64,000 nucleotides of DNA from Rhodeus uyekii. Its lineage: Eukaryota > Chordata > Actinopteri > Cypriniformes > Acheilognathidae. The notes under the pieces were generated by a model. It saw only the letters and a program-made list of their open reading frames with translations. It searched no databases and was not told where the DNA came from. Positions 28,601 through 36,121 of the stretch are shown in pieces (the first letter of the stretch is position 1; each line of letters begins with the position of its first letter). A program made the position numbers and the translations under genes. The stretch covers positions 719,001 to 783,000 of the forward strand of contig JAWRVZ010000043.1 in the NCBI GenBank assembly GCA_037043235.1, in the 5' to 3' direction.

Positions 28601-30821
28601 AGAAGAGTCCTGTTGGTGAAGGACGCAATGAACCAGAGCCTCTAGAGAAACCAAAGTAAGAGCAGCATTTACACTTTTTCATCTACCTTCAACATTTCAG
28701 TCTTTTGACACTGATGATCTTTCACTTTCACTAAAGGATAAACACATTTTGTATATTGAACTAAACATTATACATCACTTTGAAATATTTATTTACCATA
28801 CTGAAAACATTCTATCATACCTCTTTTTTTTTTTAAAGGAGTTGGAGTTTGTCAATTGCAAAGGGTTTATGGGTTTTTACTTATTCTGATGAGACAAAGC
28901 ATTATGACCAGTCACCGGTGATGCAAATATTGTTGATCATCTTCTAACAAGGCCACATATTAAGGTCTAGGTAGATTAGATGGTCAGCAAACAGTTCTCG
29001 TAATCAACCTGTCGGATACAGGAGAACTGGGTAGTAATAAAGATCTGAGCGACTTTGACAAGGAGCGGCTTTTGTCATGGCCAGATGACTGGGGCAAAGT
29101 ATCTCTGAAATGGCAAGGCTTGTTACTCCTGGTCAGCTGTGGTGAAAATTTACCAACAGTGTCTGAGGAGAGATAAACAAAGAAGAATGTAGCTAAATGT
29201 CTGCTAGAGTGGGAACCCATTATCGATTGCTTAATCAGAGCAAGATTCAACACCAGGTACTATAAACTGACCCGTGCAATGTTCCTACCAATGAGGTAAC
29301 AGATGACGACAAAGAGGACGGGTATGAGCAAATACAACAGGACATTATTAATGCCCCATAGTATGATCTGCTCTTGATGATAGGAGACATGAATGTCAAA
29401 GTAGGCAGTAATAACACCAAGACTGAGGAGGCTTTGGAGCATCACGGTTGTGGAAACATCGATGACAATGAGGTTAAGACTTGTTGACTTCAGCTATGTT
29501 TTTGGTGGCACCATCTTTACTCATATGGACATTGAGGAAGTGAAATTAAGATGAAGATAGCAGATACCAAATCAACCATGTTGTCATCAACAAGAAATGG
29601 CACGATCCCTACAAGATGTGAGAGTCCAGAGGGGAGCAGATGTTGGAAATGATCAGTCCTTGGTCATAGCTAAGGTGAAGCTAAAACTGTGGACCACAAA
29701 AAACACCACACAGCAGCAACAGATGCTTGATGTCAGCAAGTTACATCAGCCAGAGACTGCAAAAACCCTTTCTATCAAACCTGAGGAACTGCCTTGAAGC
29801 ATTAGCAGAAACTATTATGGACAAGAGCAGGCAAATGTGGAAGATGTATGGTGTAATATCAGGGTTTTTTTTACCGTGACTGCAAAATAAGTTATTGGGT
29901 ACAGGACAAAGGAGGACAAGGCATGGTATTTGGAAGAACATAGATGAAAGAAGAGTAGCCAAGGAAACATTACTGAGTGATAGATCACCCAGACTCATTG
30001 AGCGAGCACAATAAGAGGATAACACCCAAGACAGAGAAGAGGAGTGCTTGAAATCATAGGCGGACCTTTGTGAGAAACTGGTAAATGTAACTGAACAAGC
30101 TACAGCATGGGGAGAACTGAGCTTTACAAGCCGTTCAGCAGTTCAGAGGTGAAAAAATACCATTCAATACCAGTGAAGGACAAACAAGGCAAGCTAATAA
30201 CAACAGAGAAAGAGCAGGATTCCAGATCGGTACAACACTTCGAAGAAGCACTGAACCAGAACCAGATGAGTCAGCCTATCCTGCTCTAATATTGAGGGAA
30301 TAGTCATCCATCCTCCCCCCAAAGAAGAGGTAGTGAATACTATTAATGCCATGAAATCTGGTAAAGCACTGTAGAGCTCTGGTAGAGCTGCTGAAGACAG
30401 ACATCTACACATCAACCAGCATGCTAACAGACCTTTTCAGAAGATTTGGGAAGAAGACACTATCCCAAAGGATTGGAGCAAAGGCCTGACCAAGAAAGTA
30501 GACCTCCGCAACGACTGGTGGGGTATTATTTTTTAATTAGTTACATTTATATAGCGCTTACATAGAAGGGGGAATCTCCTCAACCACCACCAATGTGCAG
30601 CACCACCTGGATGATGCGACGGCAGCCATATTGCGCCAGAACGCTCACCACACACCAGCTTATTGGTGGAGAGGAGACAGAGTGATGAAGCCAATTAGAG
30701 TATAGGGATGGTTAGGAGGCCGTGGTGGACCAAGGCCAATGGGCAGATTTGGCCAGGATGCTGGGGTTAAACCCCTACTCTTGCGAAGGACATCCTGGGA
30801 TTTTTAATGACCACAGAGAGT

Positions 30822-30856
<35 letters not shown>

Positions 30857-33629
30857 TGCTTGTTGCAGTACAGTGTCCCCGTCACTATACTGGGGCGTTA
30901 TGACCCACACAGACCGCAGGGTGAGCACCCCCTGCTGGCCTCCTAACACCATTTCCAGCAGCAACCTAGTCATTCCCAGCAGGTCTCCCATCCAGATACT
31001 TACCAGGCTCAACCCTGCTGAGCTTCAGTGGGCGACCAGTCTTAGGCTACAGGGTGATATGGCTGCTGATTACTATTACAATTATTTATATTCCCAGCAA
31101 GATTTTCTGTAGGATCCAGTTGAAAAATGGTTGATAGTGCCATTGACCACAAACTGAGAGAAGAACAAGCAGGTTTTCAAAGTGGGACAGGATGCATAGA
31201 TCAAATATTTACACTGTGTAACATCATAGAGCAACGTCACCACTATACTAGACTTCAAAAAGGCATTTGACAGCGTCCACCAAGAGAGATTATGGAAGAT
31301 ACTAAGAGCTTGTGGAATACCACCCAAGATCATACAACTTATTGGGAAGTTCTATGAACATTTCGAGTGCTCCTTGATGGTACATTGACAGAGTCCTTTG
31401 AAGTTAGGTCTGGCGTACGGCACGGTTGTATTCTCTCCTTCTGATCTAGAAATAACGCATTCAGGAAAAGTCAACTGGATAGACTGGCTTACACGTAAAC
31501 GAGCAGAAGACACAGAGACCTTGTGTAACAATGCTCCTGTCTCTGACACAATCACCACTGAGGAATGGCCAACCAAGGATGTGAATGGAACCCAAAAAGA
31601 CATCAAGGCCCGAATTATTATAGTAAGAGGAGCATTTAGCAGATGAAGAACCATCTGGAAGTCTAAACAGCTAACCTTCAGAACAAAGATGAAGCTTTAC
31701 AACAGCAATGTTAAATCAGAGCTCTGAATTTTGGAGAATAGTAAAAGTAGACAAGAGCAAGATAGATGCCTTCAATAACAGTTGCCTTATGGAGATCTTC
31801 AAAATCTACTGCCAACGTGATCAAGATACGCTGATTAAGGTGGCTCAGACATGTGCTTAGGATGTCTCAGGAAAGGATAGTCACCTAAAGTGGCTTCATG
31901 TTGGACGGCACCTGGCAAGCGCAAAAGAGGCAGGCCAAAAAATGGGTCTCTCATGGGGAGAAGCACTATTCACGGTTCAGGAAAGACCTAGATAAATAGA
32001 GCTAGTAGCGGCCTTGCGTCTCACATGAGACAAAGATGATTAAGGAAGTAAGTAGATCGAGGAGGGACAAACCACAAACCGACGGCAGGATGTTGGACGC
32101 CCAAGACTCACCGATGCACAGAAGGTCCATTGTGGCAAGTCACACAAGACTTTGATGATGTTAAGGGAAGAATGTCACAACACAAAGTGCATAACACTCT
32201 GCTGTGCATGGGACCGCAGACCAATCGGAGTGCCTATGATGACCCCGTCCACTGTCGAAAGTGCCTATAATGGGAGCAAGAGCGAAACTGGAGCTTGAAG
32301 CAGTGAGAGAAGGTTGCTGGTCTGATGAGTCCCGTTTTCTTCTACATCACACGGACGGCCGTATATGTGTGCCGTTTACATGGGGAAGTGACAGCACCAG
32401 GATCACTGTGGGATGATGACAAACCCGTGTAGGGAGTTTGATGCTCTGGACAAACTTCTGCTGGGAAGCCCTGGATCCGGACATTCATGTGGAGATAAAT
32501 GTGGCATGTGTCACCTACCTAAACATTGTTGCAGATCAAGTACAGCCCTGCGTGACAGCGGTGTTCCCTGGTGGAAGTGGCTCTTTCAGTAGGATGCTGC
32601 CCACTGACACAATGCACATTGTTCAGGAATGGTTTGAGGAACTTAATGAAGAGTTCAATGTGTTGCCCTGGCCTCCAAATTCCCTGGATCTCAATATCTC
32701 AATCCCTGATGTGCTGGTGCAGCAAGTTCACGGCGGCTCCACGTCTCAACCTACAGGACATGAAGAACCTGCTGCAAGAGACCACAGGACGCCTTCAGGG
32801 CTCTTGTAAAGTCCAGGCCTCCGCGGTGGGTTGGCGCTGTTTTGGCAGCACGCAGAGGACCAACAGCATGTTAGGGAGGTGGTCATAATGTTTTGGCTCA
32901 TTGGTGTATATGTTACAGTATATTCATGTTTTCCTGCTTTCAGCAATGACTGAAGAATACATATCTAAATAAATGAATAAAAATATGCGAAAAATCTAAA
33001 CTAAACTAACTGCACTAAACGTGTGGACAATGTTAATTGTCTGTGCATCATAAATAGTTTTCTCCAATCCTCCATAAAATGCATGTTTTAGCTGTTCTAT
33101 CTGAAAGCAAACTTAAAATGTACCAGTGCCATTGTTTTGTCTCAAGATTCACACCAATAATGTTTTTTTTTCCCTTTAACATGTTTATAAAAGTTACTTA
33201 AATGTCCTAATTGAACTAAGGTCTTAAAGCGCTGTCTGTGAAACCATGTGCTTAAATAATTTTAAGTGGACATTTCAAGCAGCTCATTTCTGAGCTGACA
33301 TATGCTAATTACAATAACATTATTTATAACAATAGAAATAAAATAACCCCCGTTACGCACGTCTGAATAAATAGAAAATAAATCCCAAATCTAAATGATT
33401 TTAACCACTAAATTGAGTTTTACCACGAGTTTTTCTTTGTCCCACCAGCCGTCCTGACACAACCTTCCTGTGGTTCCTTAGCCCGCTAAAGGCAATCCGC
33501 CATCTGATCTGCAACCAGTACAAGTGGCTGGTCATCAAAATTGTCCTGGTCCTCTTGATATTAGTAATGCTGGGCTTGTTTCTGTACAGTATGCCAGGTT
33601 ACATGGTGAAAAAGCTTCTAGGTGCTTGA
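2092..33629 (+). CDS. otof: otoferlin (partial: C2B to C-terminal anchor), 38 exons
   Basis: Otoferlin is the ferlin-family, C-terminally anchored Ca2+ sensor for vesicle fusion and replenishment at hair-cell ribbon synapses. Thirty-eight exons join with consistent phases into 5133 nt, i.e. 1710 residues plus stop, ending at TGA 33627-33629 when the first terminal exon is used. The order is C2B, C2C, acidic/lysine-rich linker, FerA/FerB-type region, C2D, a further C2-like domain, a charged linker, C2E, C2F and a transmembrane anchor ending MPGYMVKKLLGA. Recognised from otoferlin-specific stretches such as GLNMDPVVCVE, YIKSWWQDQRRRLYNANIMD and NWRFVYPFDYLQAEEK. FER1L6, dysferlin and myoferlin have different anchors. 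C2A and the N-terminus (about 255 residues in the human protein) are upstream of the window. Teleosts carry otofa and otofb; the sequence alone does not let me choose. Confidence 0.96.
4223..4265. repeat. (TA)n microsatellite
   Basis: An uninterrupted TA dinucleotide tract of about 21 units lies in the otof intron between exons 4 and 5. Confidence 0.95.
4410..6351 (+). CDS. otof: otof exons 5-7 (C2C)
   Basis: Exons: 4410-4596, 5331-5517 and 6128-6351. C2C runs from ARFYVKIYRAEGLPKMN through LVDPYVQVLFAGQKGKT and YEPIWNEQIVF to MKLQIRDSDKVND and AIGTHFIDL (about residues 158-300 of the visible protein). The acidic positions of the two Ca-binding loops (the D of VDPYV and the DSD of RDSDKVND) are present. 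The segment after it (FLPTLGPAWANMYGSTRSYT) is the conserved ferlin stretch following C2C. Confidence 0.93.
6669..8016 (+). CDS. otof: otof exons 8-10 (linker into FerA-type region)
   Basis: Exons: 6669-6777, 7631-7808 and 7896-8016. Exon 9 encodes the low-complexity linker KPKTKKKKGGDGDEETEL followed by an acidic run (SSEEEEDDGGDLSSVSSTPP). Exon 10 encodes the strongly conserved NYFHLPYFERKPCIYIK and WWQDQRRRLYNANIMD segments. Exon 10 ends in phase 0 at ADKL; the next exon is 3.36 kb away. Confidence 0.92.
6895..6965 (-). repeat. fragment of a tRNA-derived SINE
   Basis: Read on the - strand it contains a B-box-like CATGGGTTTGATTCC motif followed by 'tagggaatgc', matching the better preserved SINE copies at 15753-15910 and 23376-23475. 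It is a short, diverged copy in the intron between exons 8 and 9. Confidence 0.45.
9051..9599 (-). pseudogene. remnant of a retroelement pol (RNase H-like) reading frame
   Basis: A 182-codon frame is open on the - strand. Its C-terminal part reads PLVEHIWQKFGQALVDLFAS, which resembles the IWxRFGxAxVDLFAS stretch of fish DIRS/Gypsy-type retroelement polyproteins. The upstream half is not recognisable. There is no complete domain, so it is interpreted as decayed transposon sequence inside the composite repeat at 8295-11231. Confidence 0.35.
9801..10133 (+). repeat. possible solo LTR / dispersed repeat
   Basis: It begins TGTCAC, has the TTCCTCTGTGTTTCCCAGTT style common in fish LTRs, is T-rich towards the end and ends near ATTACA. 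No target-site duplication could be verified by eye. Confidence 0.3.
10328..10604. mobile_element. hAT-type MITE
   Basis: Terminal sequences are CACGGGTGGGCAAACTACGG at the left and GGCCCGCGAGACAAATATTT followed by TTCCTCAGCCCTG at the right. This is the widespread vertebrate hAT MITE with 'CGGCCCGCGGGCC' ends. It is flanked by 8-bp near-identical direct repeats (GGCTAGAG at 10320-10327, GGCTAGAC at 10605-10612), the expected hAT target-site duplication. Confidence 0.7.
10939..10990. repeat. (TA)n(GT)n compound microsatellite
   Basis: A TA tract of about 20 units runs directly into six GT units. Confidence 0.95.
11379..14111 (+). CDS. otof: otof exons 11-15 (FerA/FerB-type central region)
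   Basis: Exons: 11379-11479, 12860-12950, 13080-13196, 13288-13440 and 13922-14111. They encode the helical segment EGLNDVQEIIKTEKAFPERR, the coiled stretch around MGQQAKTMRSQVKKSN, then YIWMISNNKRIAYARVPSKD and WTVQAKTELYLWLGLSRQRK. These are hallmark otoferlin sequences between C2C and C2D. Exon 12 is less conserved (FVTLANNDQNQAGKTKLDRE). Confidence 0.92.
11480..12859. other. otof intron with dispersed cyprinid repeats
   Basis: No exon is seen. About 11720-11830 looks like a repeat ('gctaactatggtcgcaagtcccg'). At 12429-12526 is a copy of a repeat that recurs at 45663-45761 (listed separately). The rest is AT-rich. Confidence 0.4.
12429..12526 (+). repeat. dispersed repeat, copy 1 (second copy at 45663)
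   Basis: About 98 bp shared with 45663-45761 in the same orientation, including TCTGTTTAGTTCCTGTCTC, AAGCCCC and GCTCTGATTGGTCGGCTGGA. It contains two inverted CCAAT boxes (GATTGGTC) about 30 bp apart. The family is not identified. Confidence 0.75.
13532..13696. repeat. dispersed repeat with 46-bp direct duplication
   Basis: 13532-13577 and 13651-13696 are identical except for one base. Both contain CAGGGAACTATGGTTACATA followed by CGTAACCTGAGA. The spacer begins with TTCCCTTTCAAGGGAACTC, the same end motif as the composite repeat at 8295-11231. It lies in the intron between otof exons 14 and 15. Confidence 0.8.
14200..16759 (+). CDS. otof: otof exons 16-19 (C2D and following)
   Basis: Exons: 14200-14324, 16119-16253, 16347-16508 and 16640-16759. 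C2D starts at QIFQLRVHMYQARSLFAAD (about residue 702 of the visible protein) and has the loop acids of ADSTGLSDPFARV and EIYDQDTVGKADFMGR, so Ca-binding geometry is plausible. Exon 18 ends in YYQIYRGNCTAGEMLAAFEL. Exon 19 encodes IGPAGKADLPPIDGPTDIDR and RPVLSKYRIE, entering the next C2-like domain. The intron between exons 18 and 19 is only 131 bp and contains (GT)28. Confidence 0.93.
14325..16118. other. otof intron: AT-rich, one SINE and a diverged tandem duplication
   Basis: No exon is seen. 15041-15105 and 15221-15283 are related direct repeats offset by exactly 180 bp (both start AGCCCAAAYTCACCATAATC). A tRNA-derived SINE occupies 15753-15910. Confidence 0.5.
15753..15910 (+). mobile_element. 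tRNA-derived SINE
   Basis: The head has an A-box-like TAGCTCAAACAGTAGAG and a B-box-like GGTCAGGGTTTGATTCTC at tRNA-like spacing. It is followed by GGGAAAGCAAGAACTGAT and a tail with AAGTCGCTTTGGATTAAAGC and ATCTGATAAATGCAG, the conserved tail motif of fish SINEs. Diverged copies lie at 6895-6965, 21672-21829 (tail only) and 23376-23475. Confidence 0.7.
16551..16606. repeat. (GT)28 microsatellite in a 131-bp intron
   Basis: An uninterrupted 56-nt GT tract lies between the donor at 16509 and the acceptor ending at 16639. On the otof transcript it is a (UG)28 tract ending 33 nt before the exon. Confidence 0.97.
16760..17991. other. otof intron, no gene seen
   Basis: AT-rich intron between exons 19 and 20. 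About 16980-17115 ('agtcaccatgaaacagaagtc') resembles a common fish dispersed repeat. Confidence 0.4.
17992..21484 (+). CDS. otof: otof exons 20-26 (C2-like domain between C2D and C2E, charged linker)
   Basis: Exons: 17992-18153, 18235-18397, 19151-19221, 19642-19671 (30-nt micro-exon), 20328-20459, 20578-20641 and 21390-21484. They encode [40 protein letters not shown] and YTLVGSHAVTSLRKFIYRP. Then comes a lysine/glutamate-rich linker with the otoferlin hallmark DESMLDWWSKYFVSIETLKE and the basic block GTKKKRGKGNKNK. The charged linker is the least conserved part and differs in length from the mammalian protein. Confidence 0.9.
19738..20252. mobile_element. MITE inserted in another MITE
   Basis: Outer ends: CCCAGCTAACA at 19738 and TGTTAGCTGGG near 20242-20252 (inverted). 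Inside, about 19771-20031, is a second element with roughly 35-bp imperfect inverted ends (ACTTTAGTTTGAGATTCAAT on the left; its counterpart ATAGTGAGAACTGGACAC then TAAAATAAAGT on the right), flanked by CTAAGA on both sides. Both end types are common in cyprinid genomes. Confidence 0.6.
21636..22888 (+). mobile_element. degenerate Tc1-like transposon
   Basis: TA target sites lie at 21634-21635 and 22889-22890. The left end is CAGTGGGTACGGAGAGTATT then CAGACCCC; the right end carries GGGGGTCTGAATACTTTCCT. The transposase is broken. An N-terminal HTH-like part (22199-22450) reads SRAGRPAKLSCQGRRALV. A second fragment (22422-22655) has the catalytic-region motif NKILWSDETKIQLFG. Stops and frameshifts prevent a full protein. 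A SINE tail is inserted at about 21672-21829. It lies in the otof intron between exons 26 and 27. Confidence 0.85.
21672..21829 (+). mobile_element. SINE-tail insertion inside the Tc1-like element
   Basis: It contains CATTTAGCAGACGCTTTTAT then CCAAAGCGACTTACA, the conserved tail shared by many fish SINEs. It separates the Tc1 terminal repeat (21636-21671) from the subterminal TTCACTCTTTGTTATATTGC. Confidence 0.65.
23203..26319 (+). CDS. otof: otof exons 27-32 (C2E)
   Basis: Exons: 23203-23346, 23716-23853, 23938-24065, 24144-24314, 25920-26080 and 26177-26319. Exon 27 carries STFEDWLHTFNLYRGK. C2E starts at PINILVRVYVIRATDLHPAD with complete-looking Ca loops (ADINGKADPYIAIKLG and [20 protein letters not shown]). 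Then follow RYYSKHRATCGI, GYNVWRDPMKP and RPLLNPDKPGIEQ. This is the best conserved block with mammalian OTOF. Confidence 0.95.
23376..23475 (-). mobile_element. tRNA-derived SINE, reverse orientation
   Basis: On the - strand: B box CATGGGTTCGAATCCCAGGG, then AAAGCAAGAACTGATTAGCA and a tail with TTTGGATAAAAGCC. It is the same family as 15753-15910 and starts 29 bp after the donor of otof exon 27. Confidence 0.6.
24315..25919. other. otof intron with one dispersed repeat
   Basis: No exon is seen. 25080-25180 (AAAGTCACCTTTATTTATAC then AAGCGCTTTTTACAACAGAG) is the - strand view of a common fish repeat whose tail reads CTGTAAAGCTGC...GCGCT...AAATAAAGGTGACTTT. Confidence 0.45.
26406..28655 (+). 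CDS. otof: otof exons 33-37 (C2F)
   Basis: Exons: 26406-26494, 26576-26674, 27225-27466, 27574-27752 and 28555-28655. C2F runs from FELRVIVWNTDEVVLEDDDI through GWLKGQQEDKQDTDVHYHS, NWRFVYPFDYLQAEEKIVIS and LNLQVWDADHFSADDFLGAI to ELDLNRFPRGAKTAKQ. The loop acids (NTDEVVLEDDD, DADHFSADD) are intact. Exon 37 (GKVEAELHLLTGEEAEKSPV) ends in phase 2 and splices to whichever terminal exon is used. Confidence 0.95.
27753..28554. other. otof intron, nothing recognised
   Basis: AT-rich intron. No repeat or exon could be supported. Confidence 0.4.
29181..32054 (+). mobile_element. degenerate APE-type LINE inserted in the Tc1 element
   Basis: The endonuclease region (about 29280-29720) shows APTNE, LLLMIGDMNVKVGSN and SLQDVRVQRGADVGND. 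The reverse transcriptase region (about 31100-31450) shows DHKLREEQAGFQSGTGCIDQ and the FKKAFDSVHQERLWKILRA block. The 3' part reads KRKRGRPKN. Many stops and frameshifts. It sits between related flanks (GAGGAGAGATAAAC at 29165, GAGGAGGGACAAAC at 32059) that look like its target-site duplication. The clade is not resolved by eye. Confidence 0.7.
30540..31065 (-). mobile_element. SINE3-like element with 5S-rRNA-derived head, inside the LINE
   Basis: On the - strand the first ~90 bp resemble 5S rRNA: AAGCTCAGCAGGGTTGAGCC (A-box region) and GTATCTGGATGGGAGACC (C-box region). A body follows with TAACGCCCCAGTATAGTGAC and AGACGATAAACCGAGGTCCT, and a tail TTGAGGAGATTCCCCC...GCGCTATATAAATGTAA. This is the zebrafish-type SINE3 architecture. 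It interrupts the LINE between GRNDWWGI-like and IDHKLREEQ-like coding segments. A 5'-truncated relative lies at 41095-41290. Confidence 0.8.
33449..33629 (+). CDS. otof: otof terminal exon, copy A (transmembrane anchor)
   Basis: The acceptor is TTTGTCCCACCAG. The exon completes the split Asn codon and encodes NRPDTTFLWFLSPLKAIRHL, ICNQYKWLVIKIVLVLLILV and MLGLFLYSMPGYMVKKLLGA, ending TGA 33627-33629 (59 residues). The hydrophobic span (about 21 residues from the W of KWLV) is the C-terminal anchor. It resembles the mammalian alternative last exon of the 'YLICxxYKWLIIKIV' type rather than the 'ARYFLWHTYRWLLLKL' type. AATAAA signals follow at 34078 and 34214. Confidence 0.95.
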
Positions 33630-34493
33630 AAAGCAATGCCTGGAAAATTTGATATAAGTTCGTTTTTATTATATTTGGAATGCGTTTGTTTGTTGAAGTC
33701 CTATGCGTTTTTTTAATTAATTGGTAAAAATCATTACTGCTTTAATGGGCAAAGCCCATCTGAGAACAAAGTTCATCAAACGCTGACAGGAAATAGTGGC
33801 AATTTTTTTTCCTTTTTTGAAATGCTATAAGAGCATTTGCAGGGTTTTTTCCTTTTTCTTTTTTTAATATTAAGTGTTCCTTTCCAACAATAATTGTTAG
33901 CTGTTTGTGTTCCTAAACTTCCACAATCTAAAAACACGTAGTCGTCTCACTTCTCTGCATTTGCAGTGCTGATGTTAAATGTTTTTATATCAATGTGTTT
34001 GTTTTGGGGGTTATCGGATTGCTGGACGTTATATTTCTTCACTGAGAGATGTGTTATTGTGTGCTTTGGCTGCTACAAATAAATCAATTACAAAAAACAA
34101 AACGTGCATTTCATTTACAGCTTGCAAATCTTTTAATGTTGGATCTCTACTCGAACCAATCCAATTGTGAATTAATCTTTGAACGCATTTTCTGGGTCTA
34201 TTCAATATTTTGCAATAAACCGGCACATCTAAAATCCACTTGTGAGCATGAATTGAACAGCCATCTTTATTCTCATTCGAGATTCAACACTGGAGTTGTA
34301 AGTGGATTCATTGAACAGCTACTCTTGAACACTTCAGTCCATGCATGAGCACTAATGTGCACCCTTACACATGAAGGCATTTCACTTATTGCTTTGCATC
34401 TGCCAAACGTGCATGCCATCCATGAGACAAACATGTAAAAACTGTCTATGTTCACAACTCTTAAAAGCTTGTTCAATGGTTTTGTCCCACCAG
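33630..34493. other. otof: otof 3' UTR / intron between terminal exons A and B
   Basis: It carries candidate AATAAA polyadenylation signals at 34078-34083 and 34214-34219. The whole stretch is repeated (with divergence) after copy B once the inserted transposon is removed, showing that the duplicated unit is about 1.0 kb and includes downstream 3' sequence. Confidence 0.7.
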
Positions 34494-34674
34494 CCGCCCT
34501 GATATTACAATGCTGTGGTTCCTTAGCCCGCTAAAGGCCATCCGCCATCTGATCTGCAACCAGTACAAGTGGCTGGTCATCAAAATTGTGTTGGTCCTCT
34601 TGATAATAGCAATGCTTGGCTTGTTTCTGTATAATATGCCAGGTTACATGGTGAAAAAGCTTCTAGGTGCTTGA
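34494..34674 (+). CDS. otof: otof terminal exon, copy B (intact alternative)
   Basis: Same length, phase and acceptor (TTTTGTCCCACCAG) as copy A. It encodes NRPDITMLWFLSPLKAIRHL and then IIAMLGLFLYNMPGYMVKKL-LGA, stop TGA 34672-34674. Relative to A it has about 13 changed codons, roughly 8 synonymous, and no frame damage, which argues for function after duplication. Confidence 0.85.
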
Positions 34675-34759
34675 AAAGCTTCCTCAATGCCTGCAATATT
34701 TGATATTAGCTCAATGTTATTATACTTGGCATGATTTGTTTGTTGAAGTCATAAACATA

Positions 34760-36121
34760 CAGTATTGTTAAAAATAATAGCAGTAACTAACTGACTAAAC
34801 AGAATAATCCAGGTTTTTAGTCTATTTGTTATTGCTACGTGGTAAACAAGTTACCAGTAGGTGCAGTAGATTCTCAGAAAACAAACGAGACCCAGCTGTG
34901 CAATTAGTTGAAAGGGGTGTGTTCAAAAAATAGTCAACCAACTTGCGGCTCCTCTCAGCTGTTATTCCACACCATGATTCTTTAACAACATTCCACAATT
35001 CATTTTTGACATCACCCCACAGGTTCTTGATAGGATTAAGGTCCGGGGATTGGGCTGGCCACTCCATAACATTAATTTTGTTGGTTTGGAACCAAGACTT
35101 TGCTCGTTTACTAGTGTTTGGGGTCATTGTCTTGTTGAAACAACCATTTCAAGGGCATGTCCTCTTCAGCATAAGGCAACATGTCCTTTTCAGGTATTTT
35201 GACATATGCAAACTGATCCATAATCCCTGGTAGGCGATAAATAGGCCCCACACCATAGTAGGAGAAACATACCCATATCATGATGCTTCACCGTCTTCAC
35301 TGTGTGCTGTGACTTGAATTCAGAGTTTGGGGGTCGTCTCACAAACTGTCTTTGGCCCTTGGACCCAAAAAGAACAATTGTACTCTCATCAGTCCACAAA
35401 ATGTTCCTCCATTTCTCTTTAGGCCAGTTGATGTGTTCTTTGGCAAATTGTAACCTCTTCTGCACATGCCTTTTTTTACCAGAGGGACTTTTCGGGGGAT
35501 TCTTGAAAATAGATTAGTTTCACACAGACGTCTTCTAACGGTCACAGTACTTGCAGGAACTCCAGACTGTCTTTGATCATCCTGAGGTGATCACTGGCTC
35601 AGCCTTTGCCATTCTGGCTATTCTTCCATCCATTTTGATGGTTGTCTTCCGTTTTCTTCCACGTCTCTCTGGTTTTGCTCTCCATTTTAAGGCATTGGAG
35701 ATCATTTTAGCTGAACAGCCTATAATTTCCCCTCTCCAATCAACTTTTTAATCAGAGTACGCTGTTCTTCTGAACAATGTCTTGAACGACCCATTTTCCT
35801 CAAGCTTTCAAATGCATGTTCAGGAAGTGCTGGCTTCATCCTTAAATAGGAGCCACCTGATTCCCACCTGTTTCTTCACACATTGATGACCTCAGTGACT
35901 GAATGCCACACTGCTATTTTTTTAACACACCCCTTTCAACTAATTACCCAATTGCACAGCTTTAAGAGCGAACATATCATGAATGTTGGGTCTCGTTTGT
36001 TTTCTGAGAATCTACTGCACCTACTGGTAACTTGTTTGCCACGTAGAAATAAAAAAATATACTAAAAACCTAGATTATTCTGGTTAGTCACATTGTACTG
36101 CTATTATTTTGAACAATACTG
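34760..36121 (-). mobile_element. Tc1/mariner relic inserted between terminal exons B and C
   Basis: TA target sites lie at 34758-34759 and 36122-36123. The ends are CAGTATTGTTAAAAATAATA and, inverted, TTATTTTGAACAATACTG. Transposase fragments on the - strand read WRNILWTDESTIVLFGSKGQ (35190-35465) and WPAQSPDLNPIKNLWGDVKN (34822-35127), the TDE and DLNPIxxLW motifs. The frames are broken. Removing the element restores the alignment of the duplicated flanks (CATAAACATA / CATACTTTGG against CATAAACATACATACTTTAG after copy C). Confidence 0.88.

Larger units (their letters stand above)
28884..32906 (+). mobile_element. Tc1-like transposon split by a LINE insertion
   Basis: The left part (28884-29180) has the end CTGATGAGACAAAGCATTAT then GACCA, and internal AAAGATCTGAGCGACTTTGA. 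The right part (32055-32906) contains ACGCCCAAGACTCACCGATG, a catalytic-region remnant translating to HIVQEWFEELNEEFNVLPWP, and the end GGTGGTCATAATGTTTTGGC. The two parts are the two halves of one known fish Tc1 family. The transposase frame is full of stops. Confidence 0.75.

Noticed and set aside
30975..31065. A 5S rRNA gene on the - strand.
   Set aside because: Similarity covers only the 5S-like head, is diverged, and continues into a SINE3 body and tail.
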